Shown one piece after another: positions 31,420-40,241 of a DNA stretch of 64,000 bases; positions within the stretch are counted from its first letter, which is position 1, and each line of letters starts with the position of its first letter. The notes beneath the pieces were generated by a model that was not told the DNA's origin, made no database searches, and saw nothing but the letters and a program-made list of their open reading frames with translations. The translations under genes and the position numbers were made by a program. Origin of the DNA: an uncultured Oscillospiraceae bacterium (GTDB taxonomy: Bacteria; Bacillota; Clostridia; Oscillospirales; Oscillospiraceae); contig CANPYX010000002.1 of the NCBI GenBank assembly GCA_947588955.1, positions 1-64,000 on the forward strand, written 5' to 3'.

Positions 31420-32793
31420 ATGAGCGAGAACACTGTACTCTCCGCCACCATCGAGGCGCTTATTGAGAGTAAAAAGTACCTGACTCTCCGCGACATCTTC
31501 GTTACCATGCAGCCCATGGATATTGCCCACCTCCTGGGGGAGCTGGGAGAGAACAGGCTGGCGCTGATGTTCCGGCTCCTTCCCAAGGAGCTGGCGGCGG
31601 AGACCTTCATTGAGATGGACCCGGAGGAGCAGGAGCTCCTGATCCGGGGCTTTTCGGACGCCGAGCTCAAGGACGTGGTGGATGAGCTTTACGTGGACGA
31701 CGCGGTGGACCTCATCGAGGAGATGCCCGCCAACGTTGTCAAGCGTATTCTCAGGTCCGCAGACCCGGAAATGCGCAGGACCATAAACGAGCTTTTAAAT
31801 TACCCGGAGGACTCCGCGGGCTCCATTATGACCACGGAGTATGTCTCCCTGCGCCCGGATATGACCGCGGAGGAGGCGATAAAGCGCATCCGACGCGGCG
31901 CCGTTGACAAGGAGACGATTTACACCTGCTACGTGACGGACAGGAACCGCAAGCTCGTGGGGTATGTTACCCTCAAGTCCCTGCTGCTTGCCGAGGACGA
32001 CACGCAGATCACGGACATAATGGGAACGGACACCATCTCCGTCACCACCACCGACGACCAGGAGGAGGTCGCAAATACCTTCTCAAAATACGACATGTCG
32101 GCGCTCCCCGTGGTGGACAAGGAGTCGAGGCTCGTGGGCATCGTCACCGTTGACGATGCCATCGACGTCATGGAGGAGGAGGCCACCGAGGACATCGAGA
32201 AGATGGCCGCCATCATGCCAACGGACAAGCCTTATTTAAAGCTGTCGCCCTTTGAAATTTGGAAGTCCCGTATACCCTGGCTTTTACTGCTGATGGTTTC
32301 CGCCACCTTCACCGGGCTTATCATCAGCTCCTTTGAAAGCGCCCTCGCCAAATGGGTGGCGCTCACCGCTTTCATACCCATGCTCATGGACACCGGCGGC
32401 AACACCGGCTCCCAGGCGTCGGTCACCGTTATACGCGCCCTGTCCATCGGTGACCTGGAGTTTTCGGACTTCTTCCGCGTCGTCTGGAAGGAGCTTCGCG
32501 TCGCGGTACTCTGCGCCGTGTCCCTCGCCGTGGTGAACTTTCTGAAAATACAGCTTGTGGACGTGATGCTCCTGGGCAACACCGGCGTCACCGTAACGGT
32601 GAACCTTGTCATCTGCGTAACCCTCGCCTTCACAATCATCTGCGCAAAGCTTGTGGGCTGTACGCTCCCGCTCCTGGCGAAAAAGCTGGGCTTTGACCCG
32701 GCTGTCATGGCCAGCCCCTTCATAACCACCATCGTCGATGCCCTGAGCCTGCTCATTTACTTCCAGGTCGCCAGCGTTCTTTTGGGAATATGA
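31420..32793 (+). CDS. mgtE: MgtE-family divalent cation transporter
   Basis: 457 residues. N-terminal superhelical domain (1-130, IAHLLGELGENRLALMFRLL), a CBS pair (about 135-255, with SIMTTEYVSL, DIMGTDTISV, DKESRLVGIVTVDDAIDV) and five membrane helices from about 280 (IPWLLLLMVSATFTGLII, AFIPMLMDTGGNTGSQASVTVIRAL as pore, VMASPFITTIVDALSLLIYF). In characterised MgtE the CBS domains sense Mg2+ and gate the pore. ATG 31420 follows AAGGTG. If the leader is truly a Ni/Co riboswitch, this member may move transition metals, or be regulated by them; that is an inference from context alone. It seems to be a single-gene unit. Confidence 0.93.
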   Translation: MSENTVLSATIEALIESKKYLTLRDIFVTMQPMDIAHLLGELGENRLALMFRLLPKELAAETFIEMDPEEQELLIRGFSDAELKDVVDELYVDDAVDLIEEMPANVVKRILRSADPEMRRTINELLNYPEDSAGSIMTTEYVSLRPDMTAEEAIKRIRRGAVDKETIYTCYVTDRNRKLVGYVTLKSLLLAEDDTQITDIMGTDTISVTTTDDQEEVANTFSKYDMSALPVVDKESRLVGIVTVDDAIDVMEEEATEDIEKMAAIMPTDKPYLKLSPFEIWKSRIPWLLLLMVSATFTGLIISSFESALAKWVALTAFIPMLMDTGGNTGSQASVTVIRALSIGDLEFSDFFRVVWKELRVAVLCAVSLAVVNFLKIQLVDVMLLGNTGVTVTVNLVICVTLAFTIICAKLVGCTLPLLAKKLGFDPAVMASPFITTIVDALSLLIYFQVASVLLGI

Positions 32794-32822
32794 AAAAGCT
32801 GATGAAAAATTGAGAAAACCAC

Positions 32823-32851
32823 TTGACACCGCCCCCGCGCTGTGGTAATAT
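32823..32851 (+). promoter_or_regulatory. Promoter of tRNA-Leu
   Basis: TTGACA (32823-32828), 17 bases, TAATAT (32846-32851), ending ten bases before the tRNA. Confidence 0.8.
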
Positions 32852-32861
32852 ACTTGAGCAC

Positions 32862-32946
32862 GCGCGAGTGGTGGAATTGGCAGACTCGCTAGATTCAGGT
32901 TCTAGTGTGCATTACGCACGTGCGGGTTCAAGTCCCGCCTCGCGCA
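32862..32946 (+). tRNA. tRNA-Leu (CAG)
   Basis: 85 nt with a long variable arm. Acceptor stem GCGCGAG/CTCGCGC, anticodon loop TTCAGGT giving CAG, discriminator A, CCA not encoded. It is a single-gene unit. Confidence 0.94.
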
Positions 32947-32976
32947 TAAAAAGACCGGCCGCAGCCGGTCTTTTTG
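32947..32976 (+). terminator. Terminator of tRNA-Leu
   Basis: AAAAAGACCGGC-CGCA-GCCGGTCTTTTT immediately after the tRNA; perfect 12-bp stem. The interval 32977-33074 holds nothing else I recognise. Confidence 0.92.
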
Positions 32977-33074
32977 CTATACGCGGATTAAAGCTCTCTT
33001 CGGCAGCCTTTCGCGCCGTTGGGAGGGAATAAAAACGGCTTTTGCCGGTTTAAGCTTCCGGGGTGATTTAGGAT

Positions 33075-35033
33075 ATGATAACCAAAATAGTTTTCGGCGA
33101 CCCTGTGAGGACCGACGCTGTGACGGCGCAGGTCCCAAAAGGGGAGAGGGTCAAACGCTTTAGCCTGACGCGGGAGGAAAAGCGCCTTGTTTTCCGCTGT
33201 CCGCTTAAAGCCGGCGACGCCGTATACGGGCTCGGGGAGACGATGGGAAGGGTGAACAAGCGCGGCGGGCGTTACATATCCTTTAACACCGACACCGCCG
33301 ACCACACGGACTCCAACCCCTCGCTTTACGCCTCCCACAATTTTATTGTCATCGACGGGGAGAGGTCCTTCGGCGCGTTTTTCGACACCCCCGCGAAGGT
33401 CACATTTGAGATCGACTACATGGGCTCCGGGGAGTTCGTGGCGGACTGTGAGACGGGTGACCTGAACCTATATGAGATTGAGGGCGGCTCGGCTTATGAG
33501 ATCTGCCGAGAGCTTATCCGCGCCGTGGGCAGGTGCTACCTTCCGCCGCTTTGGGCGTTTGGGTACGGGCAGAGCAGATTCGGCTACGCCTCGCCAGAGG
33601 ATTTCCGCGCCGTTGCCGACGGATACAAAAATAACGGTATCCCGTTGGACTATATCTGCATGGACATAGACTATATGGACGGGTATCGGGACTTTTCCTT
33701 CAATGAGCGGAGCTTCCCGGACCCCGCCGCCTTTGCCTCTGAGATGAGAGGTCGCAGGATACATCTTGTGCCCATCGTAGACGCCGGGATCAAAATTGAG
33801 CCGGGGGATACGGTTTACGAGGAGGGAGTAAAGGGCGGATACTTCTGCCGAAACCGGGAGGGCGGCTTCTTCTCCGCCGGAGTGTGGCCGGGCATGACCC
33901 ACTTCCCGGACTTTCTGAACACCTCCGCCAGGGATTGGTTCGGGCGGCAGTACAAATTTTACACCGACAGGGGCTTTGAGGGCTTCTGGAACGACATGAA
34001 CGAGCCAGCCATATTTTACAGCGAGTACACCAAAGGGTTTAAAAATCCCCTTTACCGCCTGGCGATGGACATATTCTTTGGCAAGCGTCGAAAGGAGAAG
34101 AAGGAGCGGGAGCTTATTCGCGACTACAAGTCCTTCTTCCACGACGCCGACGGGCGGAGAGCGCGGCACTATGACGTCCACAACCTTTTTGGGGCGATGA
34201 TGACCAGGGCGACAAGCGAGGGGCTTGACAAGCTCCTGGACCACCGCTTCATGCTCTTCTCCAGGTCAAGCTACATAGGCGCGGGACGCTACGGCGGTGT
34301 GTGGACGGGGGACAACAGCTCCACATGGGAGCACCTTATGCTCAACGTCCGCCACATGCCCTCCCTCAATATGTGCGGCTTCCTATTCTCCGGCGCCGAC
34401 ACCGGCGGCTTCGGCGGCAACTGCACCCGTGAGCTTCTGCTCCGGTGGCTCGCCTTCTCCGTGTTCACGCCGCTTATGCGCAACCACACAAGCAAGTTCA
34501 CCCGCAATCAGGAGGCGTACAGCTTCGGTGACACAGATGCCTTCCGCAAGGTCATTGGCCTGCGCTACAGGCTCCTGCCGTACATATACTCCGAATACAT
34601 GAAGGCTGCGCTGAGGTCGGATATGTACATAAAGCCCGTGGAGTTCGTCTACCCCGAGGCAAAGGGCATAGAGGACCAGCTGCTCGTGGGCGACAGCATA
34701 ATGATCGCCCCCGTTGTCACAGAGGGGGCGCTGTCCAGGAACATCTTTGTCCCTGAGGACATGACGCTTGTCCGCTATGACGGCGGCTTTAAATGCGAGC
34801 GCGCCGCCCGCGGATGGCACACCGTCAGCGTGGGGCTTGACGAGGTGGTGTTCTTTATAAGACACGGGAAGCTCCTGCCGGTGGGCAAGCCCATCATGAA
34901 CACCGGGGAGTACGACGCCGCCACCCTGGAGCTCCTGGGCGACGGGGAGACATATGAGCTCTACACCGACGACGGCCTCACCCGCGATTGCACCGAGGAA
35001 AATATAAGGCTCCTTAAAAAAGATAAGTCTTAA
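33075..35033 (+). CDS. Glycoside hydrolase family 31 (alpha-glucosidase-type)
   Basis: 652 residues. Beta-sandwich N-domain to about 145, then a (beta/alpha)8 barrel: PPLWAFGYGQSRFGYASPED, DYICMDIDYMDGYRDFSF, the nucleophile Asp in GFWNDMNEPAIF and the acid/base Asp in GVWTGDNSSTWEHL, then FSGADTGGFGG. GH31 retaining enzymes release alpha-linked glucose or xylose. There is no signal peptide, so it should act in the cytoplasm on imported oligosaccharides. It is a likely functional partner of the malto-oligosaccharide cluster at 44-52 kb. ATG 33075 follows GGGGTGA. Its neighbours give no closer specificity. Confidence 0.93.
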   Translation: MITKIVFGDPVRTDAVTAQVPKGERVKRFSLTREEKRLVFRCPLKAGDAVYGLGETMGRVNKRGGRYISFNTDTADHTDSNPSLYASHNFIVIDGERSFGAFFDTPAKVTFEIDYMGSGEFVADCETGDLNLYEIEGGSAYEICRELIRAVGRCYLPPLWAFGYGQSRFGYASPEDFRAVADGYKNNGIPLDYICMDIDYMDGYRDFSFNERSFPDPAAFASEMRGRRIHLVPIVDAGIKIEPGDTVYEEGVKGGYFCRNREGGFFSAGVWPGMTHFPDFLNTSARDWFGRQYKFYTDRGFEGFWNDMNEPAIFYSEYTKGFKNPLYRLAMDIFFGKRRKEKKERELIRDYKSFFHDADGRRARHYDVHNLFGAMMTRATSEGLDKLLDHRFMLFSRSSYIGAGRYGGVWTGDNSSTWEHLMLNVRHMPSLNMCGFLFSGADTGGFGGNCTRELLLRWLAFSVFTPLMRNHTSKFTRNQEAYSFGDTDAFRKVIGLRYRLLPYIYSEYMKAALRSDMYIKPVEFVYPEAKGIEDQLLVGDSIMIAPVVTEGALSRNIFVPEDMTLVRYDGGFKCERAARGWHTVSVGLDEVVFFIRHGKLLPVGKPIMNTGEYDAATLELLGDGETYELYTDDGLTRDCTEENIRLLKKDKS

Positions 35034-35050
35034 TTTCGCAAGCCGCGCTA

Positions 35051-35079
35051 TTGAAAAAATCGGGGTAACGCAATATAAT
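35051..35079 (+). promoter_or_regulatory. Promoter of the operon from 35121
   Basis: TTGAAA (35051-35056), 17 bases, TATAAT (35074-35079). The four genes from 35121 to 38058 follow with small gaps. Confidence 0.75.
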
Positions 35080-35120
35080 AACAAAATGTCGAAAAATAAT
35101 AAATCAACGGAGGCAGAAAA

Positions 35121-35834
35121 ATGAAAAAGGTCCTTATAGTGATACTTGTCATCATCCTGATTATAGCAGTGCTGGCGGCTGCCTTGGTCATATGGCAGTG
35201 GGATAACCTGAAAGCCGTTTATACGGTCATCACAAAGGACGCCGCCGAGCTTGAGCAGGCGGTGACGGATAAGCGCGAGGCGCACCGGCAGGAGCTCCTT
35301 TCAAAGGCGGCAATAACGGTGGAACAGCCCACAATGGAGCAGGGCGAGGACGTGCTTATGGGCTCCGCCTCCTCCGAGGAGGTCAAAAAGGAGTTGGGCA
35401 TCACCGATCTCCTGGAGAAGGGCAAGCAGGCAGGCGTAATCCCCGACGGCGGCTCCGGTGAGGCTGCCAACAACAGCGGCCTTACATATGACGAACTCAC
35501 CGACATATGCGTAGCTGAGATATATAACTCCCGCGTCGATTTTATGGACGGTCTCGGCGGCATAAAGGACGACGTGACCGAGAAGCTTGAGGAGCTCCCA
35601 GAGGAGGAACGCACAGGTTCAAAGACAGTCGAGCTCGCCATGGAGAGCGTGGGCGATTTCAACGAGCTGGAGAGCGCCATGGACAGCCAGGTAAAGGATA
35701 TTATAGACAGGTACGAGCCGCTCCTTGAGGAGACTGAGGGCGACACCTCCGTGCTTGACATGCTCTGGGAGCATTATAATGACGAGAAGGAAACAGAGAA
35801 GGCTTACTACATAAGCAAATTTGCCGCGGGTTGA
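35121..35834 (+). CDS. Membrane-anchored hypothetical protein
   Basis: 237 residues. A strong N-terminal transmembrane anchor (VLIVILVIILIIAVLAAALV, residues 4-23) is followed by an acidic, helix-rich body with coiled-coil character (DAAELEQAVTDKREAHRQEL and ESMDSQ-like repeats of Glu and Leu near residues 150-200). I do not recognise a family. ACGGAGG precedes ATG 35121. It heads a run with a HAD phosphatase, a CDF transporter and a thioesterase. Function unknown; an extracytoplasmic location for the body is likely if the anchor is uncleaved. Confidence 0.8.
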   Translation: MKKVLIVILVIILIIAVLAAALVIWQWDNLKAVYTVITKDAAELEQAVTDKREAHRQELLSKAAITVEQPTMEQGEDVLMGSASSEEVKKELGITDLLEKGKQAGVIPDGGSGEAANNSGLTYDELTDICVAEIYNSRVDFMDGLGGIKDDVTEKLEELPEEERTGSKTVELAMESVGDFNELESAMDSQVKDIIDRYEPLLEETEGDTSVLDMLWEHYNDEKETEKAYYISKFAAG

Positions 35835-35839
35835 GCCGT

Positions 35840-36484
35840 ATGGACGCGGTAATATTTGATTTTGACTACACCCTTGGCGACACCACCGACGGAATATTGA
35901 AATCAATAACCCATGGACTTACCGGACTCGGCTTTCCGAAGGCAGACAGCGAGGCCATGCGGCGCACAATAGGGCTGTCCCTCCCCGAGACGCTGGCAAG
36001 GCTCACGGGCTCTATAGACCCGGAGAAGGCGCGGATGTTCACAAGGCTTTTCATGGAGAAGGCGGACGAGGTGATGGTAGCCTCGGCATCGCTATATCCG
36101 GAAACGCTCCCGCTTCTCAAAAAGCTTCGGGAAAAGGGCGTAAAAACGGCCATAGTCACCACCAAGGCGCGATTCAGGATAGAGGGTATTTTTGAAAAAT
36201 TCGGCGCCCTGGACCTCATCGACGTCATCGTGGGCTGTGACATGGTGAAAAACGAAAAGCCCCACCCGGAGGCTCTGCTTTTGGCGCTTAATGAGCTTCA
36301 TACCGCGCCCGAACGCGCCATATATATAGGAGACAGCACCGTTGACGCCCGCTGTGCCCAAAGCGTCGGGGTGCCCTTCGCGGGAGTCCTCACCGGCACC
36401 ACCGGGGCGGCGGAGCTGGAGGCTTACCCACACGCCGCTGTTGCGGTGGATTTGGCGGAGCTTGAGAGAACCCTGAATTTATAA
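35840..36484 (+). CDS. HAD-superfamily phosphatase (phosphoglycolate-phosphatase-like)
   Basis: 214 residues. Motif I VIFDFDYTLGDTTDG, motif II/III region VTTKARFRIEG and KNEKPHPEALLLAL, motif IV YIGDSTVDARCAQSVGVPF. The helical cap lies at residues about 15-85. This set is typical of Gph/PgpP-like enzymes which dephosphorylate phosphoglycolate or small sugar phosphates. ATG 35840 is chosen; a TTG three codons upstream has no ribosome site. The upstream gene stops six bases before this ATG. Confidence 0.88.
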   Translation: MDAVIFDFDYTLGDTTDGILKSITHGLTGLGFPKADSEAMRRTIGLSLPETLARLTGSIDPEKARMFTRLFMEKADEVMVASASLYPETLPLLKKLREKGVKTAIVTTKARFRIEGIFEKFGALDLIDVIVGCDMVKNEKPHPEALLLALNELHTAPERAIYIGDSTVDARCAQSVGVPFAGVLTGTTGAAELEAYPHAAVAVDLAELERTLNL

Positions 36485-36498
36485 GGAGTGACCCTTTG

Positions 36499-37602
36499 AT
36501 GGAGCGGGGAAGATCCATAATCCGCGTAAGCGTTATAGGCATAGTCGTGAACCTTGTGCTCGTGGGCTTCAAGGCGCTGGTGGGCTTTGTTTCCGGGTCC
36601 GTGGCGATAATCATGGACGCCCTCAACAACCTGACCGACGCCCTTTCCTCCGTCATAACCATCGTCGGCACAAAGATAGCCGGAAAAGCTCCGGATCGCA
36701 AACACCCCTACGGGCACGGGCAGGTGGAGTACATCACCGGCATTTCCGTGGCGGTAGTCATTCTTGCCGCCGGCGTCACGGCGGCGGTGGAGTCTGTGCG
36801 GAAGATAATCGACCCCGTCACCGCAAACTACACCGCGGCATCCCTCATCATAATCGCCGTGTCCGTGGCGGGCAAGCTTCTGCTGGGAAGGTACGTAAAA
36901 GGGCAGGGGAGGAAGCTCAACTCCGAGGCGCTGGTGGGTTCCGGCACCGACGCCATGATGGACGCCCTGGTGTCCCTCTCCACCCTCGCCGCGGCTGTAG
37001 TCTCCATGATATGGCACATAAACCCCGAGGGGTGGCTGGGCGCGCTCATATCCCTGCTAATGCTGAAATCCGGCGTTGAGCTTCTTATGACGAGTCTGGG
37101 GGAGATAATCGGCACAAGGATCGACAGCGAGCTCTCCGGCAAGCTGAAAGCGTTTATATGCCGCTATCCCGGCGTCCTGGGCGCCTATGACCTGTCTCTC
37201 CACCGCTACGGTCCTGAGAAGATAATCGGCTCCGTCCACATCGAGCTGCCCGACGAGATGACCGCCAGGGAAATACACAACCTGACCCGCCACATCTCCG
37301 AGGACGTGTTCGCCGGCTTCGGAATAGTCCTCACTGTCGGCATATACGCCTCCAACACCACCGACAGGCGTTTTGCCGAGATGAAGGAGGAGCTTCGGGG
37401 GCTCATTGTACATTACCCGGAGATCCTTCAAATGCACGGCTTCTACGTTGACACGGAGCGGAGCCTTGTCACCTTCGACCTCATCATCGACTTTAAATGC
37501 GACCGTAAGGAGCGCATACGCGACGAGCTCATAGCGAGCATGGAGGAGAAATACCCGGAGTACATTTTCGCCGTCGTCCTGGACAGCGACATAAGCGACT
37601 GA
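36499..37602 (+). CDS. Cation diffusion facilitator (CDF) family transporter
   Basis: 367 residues. Membrane helices from about residue 8 to 200 with the metal-site signatures AIIMDALNNLTDALSSVI and the HxxxD-type GTDAMMDALVSLSTLAA, plus the loop GKAPDRKHPYGHGQVEYITG. A C-terminal cytosolic domain (about 205-367) is longer than the usual ferredoxin-like one. CDF proteins export Zn2+, Mn2+, Co2+ or Fe2+ in exchange for protons. The site here has Asn/Asp and Asp/Asp combinations, which does not settle the metal. AAGGAGTG precedes ATG 36499. Confidence 0.92.
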   Translation: MERGRSIIRVSVIGIVVNLVLVGFKALVGFVSGSVAIIMDALNNLTDALSSVITIVGTKIAGKAPDRKHPYGHGQVEYITGISVAVVILAAGVTAAVESVRKIIDPVTANYTAASLIIIAVSVAGKLLLGRYVKGQGRKLNSEALVGSGTDAMMDALVSLSTLAAAVVSMIWHINPEGWLGALISLLMLKSGVELLMTSLGEIIGTRIDSELSGKLKAFICRYPGVLGAYDLSLHRYGPEKIIGSVHIELPDEMTAREIHNLTRHISEDVFAGFGIVLTVGIYASNTTDRRFAEMKEELRGLIVHYPEILQMHGFYVDTERSLVTFDLIIDFKCDRKERIRDELIASMEEKYPEYIFAVVLDSDISD

Positions 37603-37647
37603 AAAAGCCGCGGCGAAAGACCTGAAATTTGCCCCTTGGAGGAGCCT

Positions 37648-38058
37648 ATGAAAACATATATACGGCGAGTCAACTACTATGAGACAGACAAGATGGGCGT
37701 TGTGCACCACTCAAACTACATTCGCTGGTTCGAGGAGGCGCGGACAAGCTTTATGGAGCAGGTGGGCTACACCTACCCCAGGCTTGAGGAGGAGGGGATA
37801 ATAAGTCCCGTCATAAGCGTGAGCTGCGAATACAAAAAGCCTGTCCGTTACCCGGACACCGTTGCCATAGACGTGTATCTCACCTCCATGACAAAATTCC
37901 GCTGTTCATTCCGCTACGAGGTCAAGGACGCCGCCACCGGCGAGAGACGCGCCGTAGGGACGAGCCAACACTGCTACCTGGACGGCAACGGCAAAATTGT
38001 CAACATGGAGCAGCACAACCCCGATTTCCTCCGCGCCTTTGAGCGTGAGTGCGAATAA
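37648..38058 (+). CDS. Acyl-CoA thioesterase, YbgC/4HBT-like hotdog fold
   Basis: 136 residues. RVNYYETDKMGVVHHSNYIRWFEEAR is the family signature with the catalytic Asp and the HSNY block, and ISVSCEYKKPVRYPDTVAID follows. Such enzymes hydrolyse short acyl-CoA or acyl-ACP. GGAGGAG lies just before ATG 37648; a TTG four codons upstream is inside that site. It is last in its run and is followed by a terminator. Confidence 0.92.
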   Translation: MKTYIRRVNYYETDKMGVVHHSNYIRWFEEARTSFMEQVGYTYPRLEEEGIISPVISVSCEYKKPVRYPDTVAIDVYLTSMTKFRCSFRYEVKDAATGERRAVGTSQHCYLDGNGKIVNMEQHNPDFLRAFERECE

Positions 38059-38061
38059 AAA

Positions 38062-38107
38062 ACCGTCCAAAGAGGATCACAAGACCCTTTTTGGACGGTA
38101 ATTTTAC
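38062..38107. terminator. Terminator between convergent genes
   Basis: ACCGTCCAA (38062-38070) pairs with TTGGACGGT (38091-38099), with an A-run before and a T-rich stretch after, between the thioesterase gene and the convergent lipoprotein-like gene. Confidence 0.8.
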
Positions 38108-38123
38108 TCTTGGAACGTTTTGC

Positions 38124-39179
38124 TTAATCGATCACAATGATCTGCCCGATGTCCGGGGAAATATACGCGCTGGGGAAGACCGGCCAGATGACAAATGGGA
38201 ACTGCTTATAGCCCGGAGAGTTTTCAAAGCCCGCCTCCGGGACGGGACAGGGGGTGCGGAAGGCGGTCCAAAGCTTTCCGCATGGGAGCCACATGGTGTG
38301 GACCGTAACGCCGTTTTCCGCCGTCTCAACTGTCACGGTGATATTTTTGTCCACGCTGACGGTCTTAAAGTCCTCTACCTGCGCACCGCCGGAATAGCTT
38401 TCCCCGGATTGGAGGTAACAGCGAAAATCCGCCATTCCTGTTTTCAGTACCCGTATGCCGTTGGAAAAATCAAATTCCCCGGTAAATACAGCCTCTATGA
38501 TGTCTTGACCGCCGCTGACCGGTATGTTGTCGCGTGTCAAAAGCATGGGCACGGCGGCGCCGTCCTCTCCGACGGGCAGGCTGTCATCCTTGTAGAGTGA
38601 CGACATTATCCTCAGGCCGTATTCGCTGTACTCCTTTGTCACAAAAAGCGACCGTTTGAAGTCGTTCCTTTTACATTCAAAGGAGAGCTTCCACACGCGC
38701 CCGGACGCGCCGTCAAAGCTGAATTTCACGTTGACGATCGGCTCCCTGCCCCTCGCCTCCAGGCGGTATCCGGCATTCACTCCGTCAAACTCAAGGGAGA
38801 AATACTCCACTCCGTCCTCAAAAAAATGGGTCCCCGATTCTCCGTACTCCCGGGAAAGCTGGCGGCTGAACGGGACCATGACCTTGTTATAGACATCCTC
38901 AGCCTTTTCCTCCGCCGTTGAAAGCTCCTCCAGCGCCGGAATGTCGCAGGAAACGCACGCGTCGTAAAGCCGGCTGAGATATTCAAGCTCATCCGGGGTC
39001 GCGGCGGCATATGGGTATCTTTGCGAAAGGACCGGCTCATCCTTGGCGGGACTGTTCGCGACACAGGCGGCGACGATGATAAAAACCACCGCCGCGACGC
39101 GTTTAAGCACTGCCCAAACCGCGCGCCCACGGCGCCCCGCCGCGTCCCGCTCCGTCCCGCTGCCTCTGCTCTCCTTCAT
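38124..39179 (-). CDS. Hypothetical exported or membrane-anchored protein
   Basis: 351 residues from ATG 39179, which has GGGAGGAAATC immediately upstream. A basic N-terminus (RGRAVWAVLKR) is followed by the hydrophobic stretch VAAVVFIIVAACVANSPAKD. The cysteine in VAACVANS fits a lipobox loosely (A-A-C), so it may be a lipoprotein; otherwise it is a single-pass protein. The rest is a mixed alpha/beta extracytoplasmic body with no motif I know. Its promoter is divergent from that of the GNAT gene. Confidence 0.72.
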   Translation of the reverse strand: MKESRGSGTERDAAGRRGRAVWAVLKRVAAVVFIIVAACVANSPAKDEPVLSQRYPYAAATPDELEYLSRLYDACVSCDIPALEELSTAEEKAEDVYNKVMVPFSRQLSREYGESGTHFFEDGVEYFSLEFDGVNAGYRLEARGREPIVNVKFSFDGASGRVWKLSFECKRNDFKRSLFVTKEYSEYGLRIMSSLYKDDSLPVGEDGAAVPMLLTRDNIPVSGGQDIIEAVFTGEFDFSNGIRVLKTGMADFRCYLQSGESYSGGAQVEDFKTVSVDKNITVTVETAENGVTVHTMWLPCGKLWTAFRTPCPVPEAGFENSPGYKQFPFVIWPVFPSAYISPDIGQIIVID

Positions 39180-39210
39180 GATTTCCTCCCACCAAGAGAA
39201 ATACAAACCG

Positions 39211-39239
39211 ATTATACAACCTTTTTCGCCTCACCGCAA
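39211..39239 (-). promoter_or_regulatory. Promoter of the exported-protein gene
   Basis: Minus strand TTGCGG (39239-39234), 17 bases, TATAAT (39216-39211). Confidence 0.65.
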
Positions 39240-39260
39240 GGTAAATCTTGTTCCCGATGC

Positions 39261-39289
39261 TTGATATTACAGCAAAAACCTGATAATAT
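39261..39289 (+). promoter_or_regulatory. Promoter of the GNAT gene
   Basis: TTGATA (39261-39266), 17 bases, TAATAT (39284-39289). Confidence 0.65.
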
Positions 39290-39344
39290 TTGATCCGCCG
39301 GCGATATTTTCAGACGGTCGGGCATTAAAAAGGAGAACTTGTTT

Positions 39345-39797
39345 ATGGAAGTTGTCAACTTTTTTGAAAGCGACAGGCAGGAGCACTGGCTTTGTGAGAT
39401 AGCCAAATGCGATTGGGGAGCGGGCGCGTTTTTACATGAGCTTCTCAGCAACGGGACTTTTTTTGAAGCTGTCGGGGAGGGCTCCAGGGTGCTGCTGCTG
39501 ACAGATGGTGAGGAGCTCATCTCCTTTTGTACATACGCGCAAAAGGACGATATTCAGCCAACGAAGCTTACGCCCTGGATGGGCTTTGTCTACACCTTCC
39601 CCAAGCACCGGGGACACCGCTATGTGGGGGCGCTCTTTGCGGAAATCCAACGTCTCGCAAAGCAGGAGAACGTTAAAAAGGTGTATATATCAACAAATCA
39701 CGTCGGCTTATACGAAAAATACGGCTGCGAGTATATGGCGCAAATGAACGACATGGGCGGAGAGTCCTCAAGAGTATATGTGAAAAGGATAGAATGA
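39345..39797 (+). CDS. GNAT-family N-acetyltransferase
   Basis: 150 residues. The acetyl-CoA site appears as GFVYTFPKHRGHRYVGALFAEI, i.e. the motif A Q/R-x2-G-x-G/A as HRGHRYVGAL, and the C-terminal VYISTNHVGLYEKYGCEYM is the usual beta-5/alpha-4 region. The substrate is unknown. ATG 39345 follows AAAGGAG with nine bases between. It is a single-gene unit next to tRNA-Pro. Confidence 0.88.
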   Translation: MEVVNFFESDRQEHWLCEIAKCDWGAGAFLHELLSNGTFFEAVGEGSRVLLLTDGEELISFCTYAQKDDIQPTKLTPWMGFVYTFPKHRGHRYVGALFAEIQRLAKQENVKKVYISTNHVGLYEKYGCEYMAQMNDMGGESSRVYVKRIE

Positions 39798-39868
39798 CCT
39801 GCATGACCTTTTAGCTGTCATCCTCATCATCCGGCCAACAGCGCCGGAAAATCAGCCAAAAATAATGC

Positions 39869-39897
39869 TTGACAATTCCCCGGCGGAAAACTATAAT
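39869..39897 (+). promoter_or_regulatory. Consensus promoter of tRNA-Pro
   Basis: TTGACA (39869-39874), 17 bases, TATAAT (39892-39897). The tRNA begins 12 bases after the -10 box, so almost no leader is transcribed. Confidence 0.88.
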
Positions 39898-39908
39898 ATA
39901 CAGGCGAT

Positions 39909-39981
39909 CCGGGTGTAGCGCAGATGGTAGCGCGCATGGTTCGGGACCATGAGGCCGTGGGTTCAAATCCCGCCACTCGGA
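39909..39981 (+). tRNA. tRNA-Pro (CGG)
   Basis: Acceptor CCGGGTG/CACTCGG (one G-U pair), anticodon loop TTCGGGA giving CGG, discriminator A, CCA not encoded. Confidence 0.93.
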
Positions 39982-40010
39982 TTTTATTGTCCCAAAAGGG
40001 GAACGTTCGG

Positions 40011-40048
40011 AAAAATCCGTGAATTTTGCGAAATTCACGGATTTTTTC
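40011..40048 (+). terminator. Terminator of tRNA-Pro
   Basis: AAAAATCCGTGAATTT-TGCG-AAATTCACGGATTTTTT, about 16-bp stem and T-run. Confidence 0.88.
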
Positions 40049-40118
40049 TGTAAACGTACAGATTTTGGCGGAAAAAACCTGTAATTTGTTAAACGATGAA
40101 AATTCCTAGAAATTACTG

Positions 40119-40147
40119 TTGCAATTTAACGCGCGGTATAGTATAAT
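40119..40147 (+). promoter_or_regulatory. Promoter of the large SLH surface-protein gene
   Basis: TTGCAA (40119-40124), 17 bases, TATAAT (40142-40147), leaving a leader of about 90 bases. Confidence 0.78.
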
Positions 40148-40241
40148 TTACATGTATATATTTGCCGGCTTCTCGGAGATTTTTCTTCCGAGCGCCGAAT
40201 ATCACCTTGCCGCGTATTCCGCGGCGGAAAGAAGGTACAAA

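Noticed and set aside
31250..31420. M-box Mg2+ riboswitch before mgtE
   Set aside because: The M-box hallmarks (AGGTGAGGCTCCT block, GCTGCCGCCC, AGTGCTAAAGCTC end) are not present beyond a short GGTGAGGGC resemblance; the fold is closed by a different stem.
40119..40241. 41-residue N-terminal extension of the large SLH protein
   Set aside because: It overlaps the promoter, and the signal peptide begins at the internal ATG 40242.
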